64,000 bases of DNA from Clostridiales bacterium 1_7_47FAA (GCA_000155435.1 DS990260.1:2033052-2097051); one strand, 5' to 3'. Positions 36,153 through 45,315 are shown, counted from the stretch's first letter. Made by a program: numbers and translations. The notes: generated from the letters alone by a model not told the origin.

Positions 36153-37454
36153 ATGAGTTATACCGCAATTATAGGCTTCGCGATGATGATATTAATCACC
36201 ACGCTGCTCTTAAAGAAGAAAGTCAGCACCTTGTTTGCATTTACAATCATTCCCATCATTGGCGCCTTTTTAATCGGCGCCAGTGTCCCGGAGATATGCG
36301 GCTATATCAATTCCGGCCTGGGAAAAACCAGGGACCTGATGTTCATCATCTTCTTTTCCCTGCCCTATTTCTCCGTCATGTCGGAAGCAGGACTGTTCGA
36401 CATCATGGTTGAATTCCTGTTAAAACACACCAGGCTCAGCGTCACCGTAATCTGTATCATCACGGTGCTGGTGTCCCTGATTACGGAAATTGACGGAAGC
36501 GTCACCTCCACTTATCTGGTTACCATCCCCATGATGCTGCCCCTTTACAAAAAGCTGAAGATTGACCCCAAGGTCCTTCTGCTGCTGTGTTCCGCCACCA
36601 TGTGCGCCCTGTTCGTTACGCCGTGGAACGGCAGGACCTTAAGGGCGGCCACGCTCTTAGAGGGAATCGAAAGTCCACAGAACTACATTTTCATGAAAAT
36701 GCTTCCCATGATGCTGATTTACATCGCGCTCTGCATTGTCCTTGCCGTAATCCTTGCGCGGCTGCAGATGAAGAAAGGCGCAGGGCAGGTAAGCGCGGAC
36801 GTGGACACCCGGACGGTGATGGAAGCTTCTGAACTGAAACGGCCTAAATTGTTCTGGTTCAACCTGGTCTGGACAATCCTTCTTATAATCGGACTCAGCG
36901 TCGTGCCCTGCCCGGACTACTTTGTATTTGCCATTGGCCTGATTGTGGCCCTCAGCGTCAACTACCCTGACCTGAAACTCCAGGGAAGCCTGTTAAAGAA
37001 ATATTCCCAGGAAATGTATTCCACTGCCTGCGCCGTATTCCTGTCCGGAGTAGTGGTCGGGGTGCTGTCTGAAAGCGGAATGATGGATGCCATGGTGGAT
37101 TTCCTTATCCGTATCATACCCGGTACCATGGGACCATGGGTATATCTTATCATTGCACTGTTTTCCACCCCGCTCATGCTTATCTTCACCAATGATATAT
37201 GGCAGTATGCCCTGGTCCCCATTGTTGCCGGGGTAAGCAGCAAATTCGGCGTTCCCAATGAAATAGTGGTGCTTACACTTCTCATGAACATGGGCGCCAT
37301 GATTTCCCCGGTTGCCCAGCCTCAGATCTATCTGGCCTGCGACCTGGCCGATGGCACGGAGTTGGCGGATTATGTGAAATTCTCATTTGTGCCGCTGTGG
37401 ATCCTGTCCGTGCTTTGGGTGGTGATTGGGTATTGTATTGGGGTGTTTAGGTGA
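36153..37454 (+). CDS. CitMHS-family transporter, probably for glucarate
   Basis: 433 aa, about 12 hydrophobic helices, with the paired reentrant regions of ion-transporter superfamily carriers (TEIDGSVTSTYLVTIPMMLPLY and LIFTNDIWQYALVPIV). CitMHS members carry citrate-metal or other carboxylates with protons. Downstream of gudD behind GGGAGGATAATG, so a dicarboxylic sugar acid is the likely substrate; citrate is an alternative. Right after the stop comes a repeat and the large foldback element. Confidence 0.82.
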   Translation: MSYTAIIGFAMMILITTLLLKKKVSTLFAFTIIPIIGAFLIGASVPEICGYINSGLGKTRDLMFIIFFSLPYFSVMSEAGLFDIMVEFLLKHTRLSVTVICIITVLVSLITEIDGSVTSTYLVTIPMMLPLYKKLKIDPKVLLLLCSATMCALFVTPWNGRTLRAATLLEGIESPQNYIFMKMLPMMLIYIALCIVLAVILARLQMKKGAGQVSADVDTRTVMEASELKRPKLFWFNLVWTILLIIGLSVVPCPDYFVFAIGLIVALSVNYPDLKLQGSLLKKYSQEMYSTACAVFLSGVVVGVLSESGMMDAMVDFLIRIIPGTMGPWVYLIIALFSTPLMLIFTNDIWQYALVPIVAGVSSKFGVPNEIVVLTLLMNMGAMISPVAQPQIYLACDLADGTELADYVKFSFVPLWILSVLWVVIGYCIGVFR

Positions 37455-37455
37455 T

Positions 37456-37493
37456 GGAAGGATTTTAGGTGCGGAGGGATTTTGGGGTGCGGA
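37456..37493 (+). repeat. Short imperfect direct repeat after the CitMHS gene
   Basis: Two near copies of GGAaGGATTTTaGGtGCGGA about 18 bases apart, directly beyond the stop codon and leading into the foldback element. Confidence 0.55.
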
Positions 37494-37512
37494 CGGGGAT
37501 GTTATGGCGTCC

Positions 37513-37745
37513 GTGAGCGGAAGGGGGCTGGGGGCGGTGGATACGGCTGCGGTGCTAGTAGTTCTAGGACTCTGGGAACCGGCTAAAAACAAGAGGCTTC
37601 TGCCCTAACTCGCTGCTGCTCTTTTCCTTGATTTTAGTTACTGGGCTCAGACAAAGGGCGCCAGCCTCTTAACGCCGCTTCCCACAGCCCAAGAACTACA
37701 CGCACCTGTAGATGCATCCACCGCCCCCAGCCCCCTTCCACTCAC
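37513..37745. repeat. Large foldback element (long imperfect hairpin)
   Basis: Outer arms 37513-37542 and 37716-37745 match at 29 of 30 positions; inner arms 37558-37583 and 37674-37699 at 22 of 26; then AAGAGGCT/AGCCTCTT (37591-37598, 37663-37670) and GCCCT/AGGGC. The whole 233 bases can fold into one stem with a 48-base tip. The left arm carries G-runs (GGGGGCTGGGGGCGGTGG) that could form a quadruplex. No coding frame. Reads as a MITE-like or structured-RNA element between convergent operons. Confidence 0.75.
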
Positions 37746-37905
37746 CCACTACGTTTCCTCGCGCCTGCATCCATTCAATCTGTACCGGTGGGATGGTTAG
37801 CAGGCTTAGGCTTTTCTGATTGTTTCGTGATTCCGGCTTTGATTTTATTGGATGTATACTGACTGTCAGAGGGTTTACTTCAATTATTGGAATGTATCAG
37901 AAATA
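37746..37905. other. Non-coding stretch between foldback element and terminator
   Basis: Plus-strand open frames here run into the antisense of the peptide ABC gene and are not credible. I see no promoter or gene; the same holds for 37962-38097. Confidence 0.5.
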
Positions 37906-37961
37906 TCAAAATGCCGCGGGTCCACAAAACTTGATTGATGTTTATGTGGGACTGCGGCATT
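37906..37961 (-). terminator. Terminator of the peptide ABC operon
   Basis: AATGCCGC...TCCACA (from 37910) pairs with TGTGGGAC.GCGGCATT (to 37961), a 16-bp stem with one mismatch/bulge and an 18-base loop. TTTTGATATTT follows on the minus strand, 136 bases after the last gene. Confidence 0.75.
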
Positions 37962-38097
37962 CTGTCTGTTGGGATTTTCTTTTAATTTGGATTCTGTTCT
38001 GTTTTGAATCTGTCTTATTCTGTATCTGCGCTACGCTGTACCAGCCTTATTCCATATCTGTTCTACTTCCAGCCATCCTATGCCATACTTATTTCCT

Positions 38098-39072
38098 TTA
38101 TACCAGCGGAAAGTGGCAGAATACCTGGCGTTCCCCGATTGTTTTTCCTTCTGGCACGGTTTGGCTGCAGATGTCTTTTGCGTATGGGCATCTTGTGTGG
38201 AAGCGGCAGCCGGAGGGAGGGTTTACGGGGCTGGGGATTTCGCCTGTCAGGAGTTCCTTTTCATCGCTGCGAAGCCTGGGGTCTGCTTTTGGTATGGCGT
38301 TGAGCAGGAAATGGGTGTATGGATGCAGGGGATGGTCGTAAAGTTCATGGGTGTCCCCTATCTCGCAGACCATGCCCAGGAACATGACGCAGACCCGGTC
38401 GGATATGAACTTCACCACACTCAGGTCATGGGAAATGAACAGGTAGGTCAGCTGGTACTGTTCCTGCAGGTCTTTTAACAGGTTTAATACCTGGGACTGG
38501 ATGGATACATCCAGGGCGGATACCGGCTCGTCGCATATAATCAGCCTGGGATGCAGGGCTATGGCCCTTGCAATGCCGATTCTCTGGCGCTGTCCGCCTG
38601 AGAACTGGTGGGGGTACCGGTTAATGAACTCCCTTGGGATTCCCACCTCATCCATCAGCTCCTTGACCTGGCTGTCAATCTCGTCCTTTGTCCTGGCAAG
38701 GCCGTGGGTGGTAAGGGGTTCTGAGATGATTTCCCTTACGTTCATACGGGGATTTAAGGATGCGTACGGATCCTGGAAGATGATCTGCATCTGACGCCGG
38801 ATTTCCGTAAATTCCCTGTCCTTCATCCTGGTGATGTCTGTCCCGTCAAATTCAACGGTACCGGATGTGGCCTCTATGAGCTTAATCAGGGTGCGTCCCA
38901 ATGTGCTTTTGCCGCAGCCTGACTCGCCTACCAGGGCCAGCGTCTCGCCTTCGTATATCTTTAGGTTCACACCGGATACCGCGTGCACCACATTTTTTCC
39001 TTTTTTGCCGCCTTCAAGGGCAAATTCCTTTACAAGGTCCCTGGCCTCCAGAAGTATTTTCTTATCTGCCAT
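38098..39072 (-). CDS. Peptide ABC transporter ATP-binding protein DppF/OppF
   Basis: ATPase of 324 aa for oligopeptide or dipeptide import. Walker [28 protein letters not shown] signature, Walker B LIICDEPVSALDVS, and the C-terminal oligopeptide-domain HTRCPYAKDIC cysteines. ATG 39072 has GGGAGGTGGCGG upstream and lies inside the end of the DppD gene, giving an 11-base overlap. Nickel or other Opp-like substrates are alternatives. Confidence 0.92.
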   Translation of the reverse strand: MADKKILLEARDLVKEFALEGGKKGKNVVHAVSGVNLKIYEGETLALVGESGCGKSTLGRTLIKLIEATSGTVEFDGTDITRMKDREFTEIRRQMQIIFQDPYASLNPRMNVREIISEPLTTHGLARTKDEIDSQVKELMDEVGIPREFINRYPHQFSGGQRQRIGIARAIALHPRLIICDEPVSALDVSIQSQVLNLLKDLQEQYQLTYLFISHDLSVVKFISDRVCVMFLGMVCEIGDTHELYDHPLHPYTHFLLNAIPKADPRLRSDEKELLTGEIPSPVNPPSGCRFHTRCPYAKDICSQTVPEGKTIGERQVFCHFPLV

Positions 39073-40189
39073 CTTCCGCCACCTCCCCGCAGGATGAGCC
39101 TGCCTGTCCATCCAGGCCGCATGATTCAGGGGCTGTGTCCTTCTGCCCCCTATCTTCATAAAGGAAACACCGTACCTTGTGGCTCATGCCGTTTTCATCT
39201 GTCCCAATCCCATAAAGCCCGGGCTTTTCCTCCATGCACCGCGCCTCCGCCTTTTTACAGCGGTTGCAGAAATTGCAGCCTGCCGGCAGATGCAGGAGGT
39301 TGGGTACCACACCTTCTATGGTATAGAGCCGCTCCTCCCTGCTGTCCAGTTTGGGTATGGACTTTAACAGTCCCTGGGTATAGGGGTGGCTGGTGTTCTC
39401 AAACAGGTCGAATACCTCTGCCTGCTCCATTACCTTGCCCGCGTACATGACGTAGACGTAATCACACACTTCTGCCACCACTCCCATATTGTGGGTTATC
39501 AGGATAATGGATGTTCCCTGTTCGTCCCGCAGGCGTTTCATCAGACGCAGTATCTGCGCCTCTATAGTGACGTCCAGGGCCGTGGTCGGCTCGTCTGCAA
39601 TCATGACCTTGGGCTTACAGACCATGGCCATTCCTATCATCACACGCTGGCGCAGGCCGCCGGAAAGCTGATGGGGATAGGAATTGTAACGCTTCTCCGG
39701 CTCCGGGATCCCCACCTCCTTAAATATCTCAATCACCTGACGGCTGGCCTCGGCCTTTGATACCTTCTGGTGCAGAAGGATGGCTTCCTGAACCTGCCTT
39801 CCCACCGGATACACGGGATTCAGGGAGGTCATGGGTTCCTGGAAGATCATGGATATCTCATTGCCGCGCACCCTGGCCCTCTCCTTTGGATTCAGATAGG
39901 TAATGTCCCTGCCGTCCAGGGTAATCCTTCCTCCCACCACCTTGCCGGGGTGGCGCAGAAGCCCCATCACGGACATGGCCGTCATGCTCTTCCCGCACCC
40001 GGACTCGCCTACCAGGCCGATTATCTTGCCCGCAGGCACCTCGATGGTCACATCGTCCACCGCCGGGACCGTACCCCTGGCTGTGAAAAAATAGGACTGC
40101 AGGTTCTCAATTGTCAGTACATTGTTACCTGCCGGGGCATTGTCCCCGGTCAAAGCATTTTCTTGTGTCAAAGCATTTTCCCTGTTCAT
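39062..40189 (-). CDS. Peptide ABC transporter ATP-binding protein DppD/OppD
   Basis: 375 aa partner ATPase. Walker [30 protein letters not shown] signature, [13 protein letters not shown], and [12 protein letters not shown] cysteine segment, which in this class can hold an Fe-S cluster. The N-terminus has a short repeat [20 protein letters not shown], absent from typical DppD. 12 bases after DppC. Confidence 0.92.
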   Translation of the reverse strand: MNRENALTQENALTGDNAPAGNNVLTIENLQSYFFTARGTVPAVDDVTIEVPAGKIIGLVGESGCGKSMTAMSVMGLLRHPGKVVGGRITLDGRDITYLNPKERARVRGNEISMIFQEPMTSLNPVYPVGRQVQEAILLHQKVSKAEASRQVIEIFKEVGIPEPEKRYNSYPHQLSGGLRQRVMIGMAMVCKPKVMIADEPTTALDVTIEAQILRLMKRLRDEQGTSIILITHNMGVVAEVCDYVYVMYAGKVMEQAEVFDLFENTSHPYTQGLLKSIPKLDSREERLYTIEGVVPNLLHLPAGCNFCNRCKKAEARCMEEKPGLYGIGTDENGMSHKVRCFLYEDRGQKDTAPESCGLDGQAGSSCGEVAEDGR

Positions 40190-40200
40190 CCGCCTGCCTC

Positions 40201-41109
40201 CTATTGTTCTTTTAAATACGGGTCAAGCACATCCCTGAGGCCATCGCCAAGGAAGTTAAATGCCATGACCACAATCATGATTGCCACACTGGGCGCAATG
40301 GAAAGCCACGGTTCGGAGAAAAGGTACTTCTTGCCGCGGACAACCGCAAGTCCCCAGCTGGCTGACGGCGGCTGCAGCCCTGCCCCAAGGAAGCTTAAGG
40401 AAGACTCCGTCAGTATGGCCGCCGGTATGTTAAGGGTAAACAGCACGATCAGGGACGGCAGGCAGTTGGGAAGGATGTGCCGGAACATGATCCTCCACTT
40501 CTTCACGCCGATGGAACGGGCCGCCTCCACATACTCCGCCTCTTTCAGGGAAAGGGTCTGGGAGCGGACAATCCGGGCCGTCCCCGCCCAGTTCACCAGG
40601 ATCAGCGCCGCGAAAATACTCACAAGGCCGCCGCCTATGGTATAGGTAATGACCAGCGCCAGAAGCAGGGAGGGAAATGCAAGCATCACATCTGCCAGGC
40701 GCATGATTGCAAAGTCAACCCTGCCGCCGTAAAAACCGGCCAGCAGCCCCAGGACGGTTCCGATTGCCATGGAAATCAGCGTGGGGACAAGCCCTACAAG
40801 CAGGGATACCCTAGCTCCGTATATAATCCGGCTGAACAGGTCCCGTCCCAGCTCGTCCGTTCCCAGAAGGTGGGCCGCGCCGGGCGCCTGAAGCCGGTCG
40901 GTCAGTGTCTGGGCGTATGGGTCATAGGGCGCTGCCAGCGGTGCGAATATGGCGGCCAGCGCAATCACGATGATTACAATTGCCGCAAATGCAGCCAGTT
41001 TATTCTGGCGGACCATGGTCTTCATCTGGTCCAGCAGTGTCTCGGATTCCCCTATCTGTGACTCCACATCCAGGGAATTGATTGTTGTTATTTTTTCCTC
41101 ATTCATCAT
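40201..41109 (-). CDS. Peptide ABC transporter permease DppC
   Basis: 302 aa, BPD_transp_1 permease with N-terminal hydrophilic tail, six helices and the EAA loop YVEAARSIGVKKWRIMFRHILPN. LLGTDELGRDLFSRIIYGARVSL is typical of OppC/DppC. Start overlaps the DppB stop. Confidence 0.94.
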   Translation of the reverse strand: MMNEEKITTINSLDVESQIGESETLLDQMKTMVRQNKLAAFAAIVIIVIALAAIFAPLAAPYDPYAQTLTDRLQAPGAAHLLGTDELGRDLFSRIIYGARVSLLVGLVPTLISMAIGTVLGLLAGFYGGRVDFAIMRLADVMLAFPSLLLALVITYTIGGGLVSIFAALILVNWAGTARIVRSQTLSLKEAEYVEAARSIGVKKWRIMFRHILPNCLPSLIVLFTLNIPAAILTESSLSFLGAGLQPPSASWGLAVVRGKKYLFSEPWLSIAPSVAIMIVVMAFNFLGDGLRDVLDPYLKEQ

Positions 41110-42029
41110 GCGCCCTCCCTGATTCTCGGATCCAGTACCGAATATAGCATATCCGCTACCAGGTTTCCTGCAATTACAAGAATGGTTGTAAAGATGACCG
41201 TGCCCTGCAAAAGAGGCATGTCCCTTGTCTCAATGGCGTTCACCGCCAGACGTCCGATTCCCGGAATCCCGAACACGCTCTCAGTCAGCACGGCTCCTGA
41301 AAGCATGCTGGAAACCTGGAGCGCCATCATGGTGACCACGGGCAGCATGGCGTTCTTAAGGGCGTGATGGACAATGACGCCCCATTCCCTGAGTCCCTTG
41401 GCCCTGGCCGTGCGTATGTAATCCCCCTGCATGGCCTCCACCAGGTTGGAACGCGTCATGCGGGCAATGCTTCCCGCCGAGTTCCACCCAAGGACAATGG
41501 CCGGCAGCACCATGGCAGCCAAGGAATCATATCCGGATACCGGAAACAGTTTAAGCTTGAATGCAAATACGTACTGAAGCACAAGCGCGGTCATGAATAC
41601 AGGCATGGAAACCCCCAGCAGGGCGCATCCCATGAACAGGCGGTCCAACAGCCTGTTCTGTTTCACGGCAGCCACAATCCCGGCAGTGATTCCGATGATC
41701 CAGGCCACCACGGCCGCGCACACGGAAAGCTTGACCGTGTTAGGAAATGCTTCCAGTATGATTCCTGTCACATTCCGGTTCAGCCGGTAGGAGGTACCAA
41801 AATCCCCCTTAAGGGCATTGCCCACATACCGGAAAAACTGGATATACAGCGGCTGGTCCAGACCCATTTCCCGGCTGACCTTGTCGATGATGGCCTGGTT
41901 CACATGCTCGCCCAGCATGGTGGTGACCGGATTGCCGGGTATGATCCTCAGCATGATGAAAATAATCAGGACAACGCCTATAAGGACCGGTATGGATATC
42001 AGGATTCGTTTCAGACATTTTTTAAGCAC
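41106..42029 (-). CDS. Peptide ABC transporter permease DppB
   Basis: 307 aa permease. The start LKRILISIPVLIGVVLIIFIMLRIIPGNP, middle loop DYIRTARAKGLREWGVIVHHALKNA and end ILVIAGNLVADMLYSVLDPRIREG are DppB hallmarks. Separated from the binding protein by the 176-base hairpin-rich spacer. Confidence 0.94.
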   Translation of the reverse strand: MLKKCLKRILISIPVLIGVVLIIFIMLRIIPGNPVTTMLGEHVNQAIIDKVSREMGLDQPLYIQFFRYVGNALKGDFGTSYRLNRNVTGIILEAFPNTVKLSVCAAVVAWIIGITAGIVAAVKQNRLLDRLFMGCALLGVSMPVFMTALVLQYVFAFKLKLFPVSGYDSLAAMVLPAIVLGWNSAGSIARMTRSNLVEAMQGDYIRTARAKGLREWGVIVHHALKNAMLPVVTMMALQVSSMLSGAVLTESVFGIPGIGRLAVNAIETRDMPLLQGTVIFTTILVIAGNLVADMLYSVLDPRIREGA

Positions 42030-42061
42030 TGGATTACCCCCTTCTTCCTTCTGGGAGTACT

Positions 42062-42195
42062 CTCAGAAACCACCTTGACGGGCAAAGAGGTTTCTGAGGG
42101 CACTCCGCACATCTGCCAAAGGTGCCGCAGTATATGCGGCACCCAGGCAGTCCGGCGGACGCCGGACTAATATCATATGTATGGCCCCGTCAAGG
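42062..42195 (-). other. Hairpin-rich spacer between dppA and dppB
   Basis: Four perfect inverted pairs: CTCAGAAACC/GGTTTCTGAG (42062-42071, 42089-42098), GGTGCCGCA/TGCGGCACC (42121-42129, 42135-42143), AGTCCGGCG/CGCCGGACT (42149-42157, 42160-42168) and an outer CCTTGACGGG/CCCGTCAAGG (42073-42082, 42186-42195). The outer pair competes with the first hairpin. No strong T-tract, so this is more like an RNA-processing or stabilising element than a full terminator. Confidence 0.75.
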
Positions 42196-42205
42196 CAGCC
42201 GTAAT

Positions 42206-43900
42206 TTATTCTGAAATGGACAGCGGATAGAAATCATTGTCGCTGAGGCCGTTCCAGGCAACCTTAAAGTTCTGCACGCGCTTGGAAACAGCGAAGAGGT
42301 GGAGTCTGGAAAACATGGGAACCCATGCAGCATCCTCTGATATGATTTTCTCCTCCAGGGCATTGTATTCCTTCATGCGCTCATCGTTGTCCAGGATGGT
42401 CCTGGCCTTTGCCACGCGCTCCATCACGGCTGTATCCGGATAGTTCAGGGAACGGGCCGTGGTTTTCTCCACATTGCCGAAGAAGGTGTAGATAAAGTTA
42501 TCCGGGTCATTGTAATCAGCCGTCCATGTGGAAATGAAGGAACCAAGCTCGCCGGATTTCCTTGTCTCCAGCCATGTGGACTCATCATAATTCTTAATCT
42601 CCGCATTGATTCCCACCTGGGCCAGCTGCTCCTTGATGATCTCAAGGGCCATGGTCATGGTGTCGGAAGCCGACATATCAGCCGCAATCTCCATGGTGAA
42701 TCCGTCCGGGTATCCTGCCTCTGCAAGCAGGGCCTTGGCGCCTTCGGGGTCATATTTGATTTCAGGCATATCCGGGTTAAAGCCAATCAGGCCGTGCGGG
42801 AAGATACCGTTCTCCAGCTGGCCCTTGCCGCCGTAAAGTGTGTCCAGGATTACCTGGCGGTCAATTGCCATCTGAACTGCTTTCCTGACCTGCAGGTTGT
42901 TAAACGGTTCTATCTTCTGGTTCATGGTAAAGTAGGTTGTTCCAAGACGCGGTCCGGAAACCATCTGGTCCGGATAAGTCTCCTGGAAACGGTCAATCTG
43001 CTCTGTCATATAGTCCATGTCCAGAAGATCCAGCTGGCCGCTCTCAAACATCATGGTCTGTGTCTCAGTATCAGGCACGATCTTGATTACAACGCCCGGA
43101 AGCTGGCTGGCTCCCTGGAAATAATCATCGTTCCTCACAAGTACAAGCTGATCATTATAAGTCCAACTGGCAAACTTAAAGGGGCCGGTGCCAACGGTCA
43201 GGGCCGGGTCAAGGCCGAACTGGTCCCCTGCTTTCTCGGTGGCCTTTTCATTGTAAATACATACGGCCGGGGTGGAGATGCAGGCCAGGAAACCGGAGTA
43301 CGGTTCCTTAAGGGTCAGCTTAAATGTGTAGTCATCCAGGATTTCAAAGCCTTCCAGCTCAGTTGCGGTTCCCTCAAAAAGCTCTGAGGAGCCTTTTATC
43401 TGGTCCAGGAATTCGGAGTTAGTCCCTCCCTGTACCGTAAGCATGCGCTCGAATGTATATTTCACATCACTGGCCTTCAGTTCCTCGCCATTATGGAACT
43501 TCACGCCTTTTCTCAGGTAAAAGGTGTATTCCATGCCGTCATCGCTGATATCCCACTTCTCTGCCAGACACGGTTCAATGGAGGATGTCCCGTCATCCGC
43601 AACCTTGATTTCACAGAGGCTGTCATAGATATTAATGGGAATCTGATAATCCTTGGATGTCTTCTGCATGTCCGCTGTCTGGATATCCGCATTCAGGGCA
43701 ACGTAAAGGAAACCCGTTGTGTCAATGCCGGTATCGCCCACGCTCTGTCCTGCGCCCGCTCCCTGGGCGTCTCCTGAAGCGCTGCTCTCTGCCGCCCCCG
43801 GCTGGGTTGCTGGCGTGCTGCCGCCCTGACCGCCGCAGCCGGACAGTCCCAGACCGGCAGCCATCATCAGTGCAAGTACCAGGCTTAATTTTCTTTTCAT
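42206..43900 (-). CDS. Peptide-binding lipoprotein DppA/OppA (SBP family 5)
   Basis: Captures peptides outside the cell. 564 aa from ATG 43900 (AGGAGGAGC upstream); signal peptide with lipobox LSGC, Cys22. Family motifs: YTFYLRKGVKFHNGEELKASDVKYTFERML, YPDGFTMEIAADMS and a C-terminal MERVAKARTILDNDERMKEYNALEEKI. The frame continues upstream to an alternative ATG at 43966 (see the leader entry). First gene of the dpp operon. Confidence 0.93.
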   Translation of the reverse strand: MKRKLSLVLALMMAAGLGLSGCGGQGGSTPATQPGAAESSASGDAQGAGAGQSVGDTGIDTTGFLYVALNADIQTADMQKTSKDYQIPINIYDSLCEIKVADDGTSSIEPCLAEKWDISDDGMEYTFYLRKGVKFHNGEELKASDVKYTFERMLTVQGGTNSEFLDQIKGSSELFEGTATELEGFEILDDYTFKLTLKEPYSGFLACISTPAVCIYNEKATEKAGDQFGLDPALTVGTGPFKFASWTYNDQLVLVRNDDYFQGASQLPGVVIKIVPDTETQTMMFESGQLDLLDMDYMTEQIDRFQETYPDQMVSGPRLGTTYFTMNQKIEPFNNLQVRKAVQMAIDRQVILDTLYGGKGQLENGIFPHGLIGFNPDMPEIKYDPEGAKALLAEAGYPDGFTMEIAADMSASDTMTMALEIIKEQLAQVGINAEIKNYDESTWLETRKSGELGSFISTWTADYNDPDNFIYTFFGNVEKTTARSLNYPDTAVMERVAKARTILDNDERMKEYNALEEKIISEDAAWVPMFSRLHLFAVSKRVQNFKVAWNGLSDNDFYPLSISE

Positions 43901-43930
43901 AGATGCTCCTCCTTTTTGTTCGGCCTCATA

Positions 43931-43966
43931 CACAAAAAGACGCAGTACAACTTTTTTCTGCGTCAT
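43931..43966 (-). terminator. Terminator-like hairpin in the dppA leader, possible attenuator
   Basis: GACGCAG (43958-43964) and CTGCGTC (43939-43945), perfect 7-bp stem with 12-base loop, then TTTTTGTG on the minus strand. It may end the upstream lipoprotein transcript, yet the only promoter-like sequence before dppA lies upstream of it, so dppA transcripts must pass through. An in-frame ATG at 43966 with AGAGG before it would place ribosomes on the stem. Confidence 0.75.
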
Positions 43967-44002
43967 TGCATCCTCTTCCGAATTAATTGACTTATGAAAA
44001 TA

Positions 44003-44031
44003 ATAATACCATAGGGGATATCTCTTTTCAA
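44003..44031 (-). promoter_or_regulatory. Candidate promoter of the dpp operon
   Basis: Minus-strand TTGAAA (44026-44031), 17-base spacer, TATTAT (44003-44008). It overlaps the stop codon of the upstream lipoprotein gene and precedes the leader hairpin by about 30 bases. Confidence 0.6.
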
Positions 44032-45035
44032 TGTTTTTGTTGCAGTTCTTCATTTACCAGGTCAAAGGTTTCTGTTTTATCATCCATGGTCACAGTTACC
44101 CGGATTACTTCATCCCCCTGCACAATCGCCCCGCCCCTGCTTGCGCCGCGGAGCTTGAATACCGTGTCCCTGTATGGTATGGCATCGCTGAGGGACCCGC
44201 CTCCCACGGAAGTTTCATAAGAAATAGCAAGTTTTTTCGTCTGATTCAATACATCCAGGCCTTTTTTGTAAGATGCGGTCACTTCATACCGGCATTCACT
44301 CTCTGAACTCAGACGGCCATCCATATTGTAAAGTGTAATGGAGCCATCCACCTGGTACTCAAAATCCCATTCCTCATTGCCGCCTGTAAATGTAAAGCAG
44401 CGGCGGTCCACGGAATCAACATACTTTGTCATATCCGGTTTACGGATGAAATCAGTCAGCATGCCGGATGACATGATTACTTCCGGCAGCTGCCCGTAAT
44501 CGCTGCTTTGATTGGAAGATGAGGCCGGTAAGACCATAGCAAGGTAACTGCCCCAGAATTCAAGGGAATCCTTATACACAGCAAAGGTCTGCGGTCCGGT
44601 TTCCTGCTGTTTCGGGTCAAGCTCCTTTATTTCATAGTAGGCATCAATTATCCCCTCTTCCTGGAGTTTAATCATGACCGCCTCATTATGGGCGCTAAAA
44701 TATACAGGCAGGGATCCATCATATGCTTTCATGAATTCACGCACCTGTGCCAAGTATCCTGATTCCGAAACCGGGATAAACCGCAGTGGTTTGTCCAGCC
44801 GTATATAGTTCCCACGCAGCCGTTTGGGCAATTCCGTTTCTTTTGCCTGGGTCCACTCTATGTCTGTATCCAAAAACCAGACAGCCGCGTCCTCTTCCGT
44901 CCCCGTTGCCATGCCTCCCCTGTCTTCCCCGCTGATTGTCACATCAGGCTCCGTTCCATCAATAACAGATGCCTTACATCCTGCGGTAAGAACCACAGAT
45001 AAGGACAGCATTGCCATTAAACCAGTTATACGCAT
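44028..45035 (-). CDS. Uncharacterised lipoprotein
   Basis: 335 aa with signal peptide and lipobox LTAGC (Cys20), start set by GGAGGAGGTGG ahead of ATG 45035. I recognise no domain. The mature part mixes beta-rich segments (DFEYQVDGSITLYNMDGRLS; RVTVTMDDKTETFDLVNEEL) with an alpha/beta part (FMKAYDGSLPVYFSAHNEAVMIKLQEEGIID). Directly upstream of the peptide transporter operon and on the same strand, so it might share its role, but the terminator-like hairpin separates them. Confidence 0.7.
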   Translation of the reverse strand: MRITGLMAMLSLSVVLTAGCKASVIDGTEPDVTISGEDRGGMATGTEEDAAVWFLDTDIEWTQAKETELPKRLRGNYIRLDKPLRFIPVSESGYLAQVREFMKAYDGSLPVYFSAHNEAVMIKLQEEGIIDAYYEIKELDPKQQETGPQTFAVYKDSLEFWGSYLAMVLPASSSNQSSDYGQLPEVIMSSGMLTDFIRKPDMTKYVDSVDRRCFTFTGGNEEWDFEYQVDGSITLYNMDGRLSSESECRYEVTASYKKGLDVLNQTKKLAISYETSVGGGSLSDAIPYRDTVFKLRGASRGGAIVQGDEVIRVTVTMDDKTETFDLVNEELQQKH

Positions 45036-45172
45036 TGCATCCACCTCCTCCAAACAGACCATTCATCGCGCCATATCTTATAGTCATAATATAGCATAAT
45101 GCAGATATCAATATCTGTCATTTGTATTAAATGTTTATTACAATGGACTATAAAATTTTTTTCCAAAAACCA

Positions 45173-45201
45173 TTGACATTTATCTCCAAAGGGGATATAA
45201 T
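45173..45201 (+). promoter_or_regulatory. Promoter of tRNA-Arg(ACG)
   Basis: Consensus TTGACA (45173-45178), 17-base spacer, TATAAT (45196-45201), 37 bases before the mature tRNA. Confidence 0.9.
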
Positions 45202-45238
45202 AGCTCTTGCGCTGTTAGAGATAAACAAGCAGCAGCAT

Positions 45239-45312
45239 GCGTCAGTAGCTCAGCTGGATAGAGCATACGGCTACGGACCGTAGTGTCGGGAGTTCGAATC
45301 TTCTCTGGCGCA
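45239..45312 (+). tRNA. tRNA-Arg (anticodon ACG)
   Basis: 74 bases; acceptor GCGTCAG/CTGGCGC, D-arm AGCTCAGCTGGATAGAGC, anticodon stem TACGG-CTACGGA-CCGTA giving ACG, T-loop TTCGAAT. The CCA end is not encoded. Own promoter and terminator. Confidence 0.97.
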
Positions 45313-45315
45313 TGA

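Noticed and set aside
37820..38341. 173-aa plus-strand frame after the foldback element
   Set aside because: It covers a minus-strand terminator and the antisense of the DppF gene.
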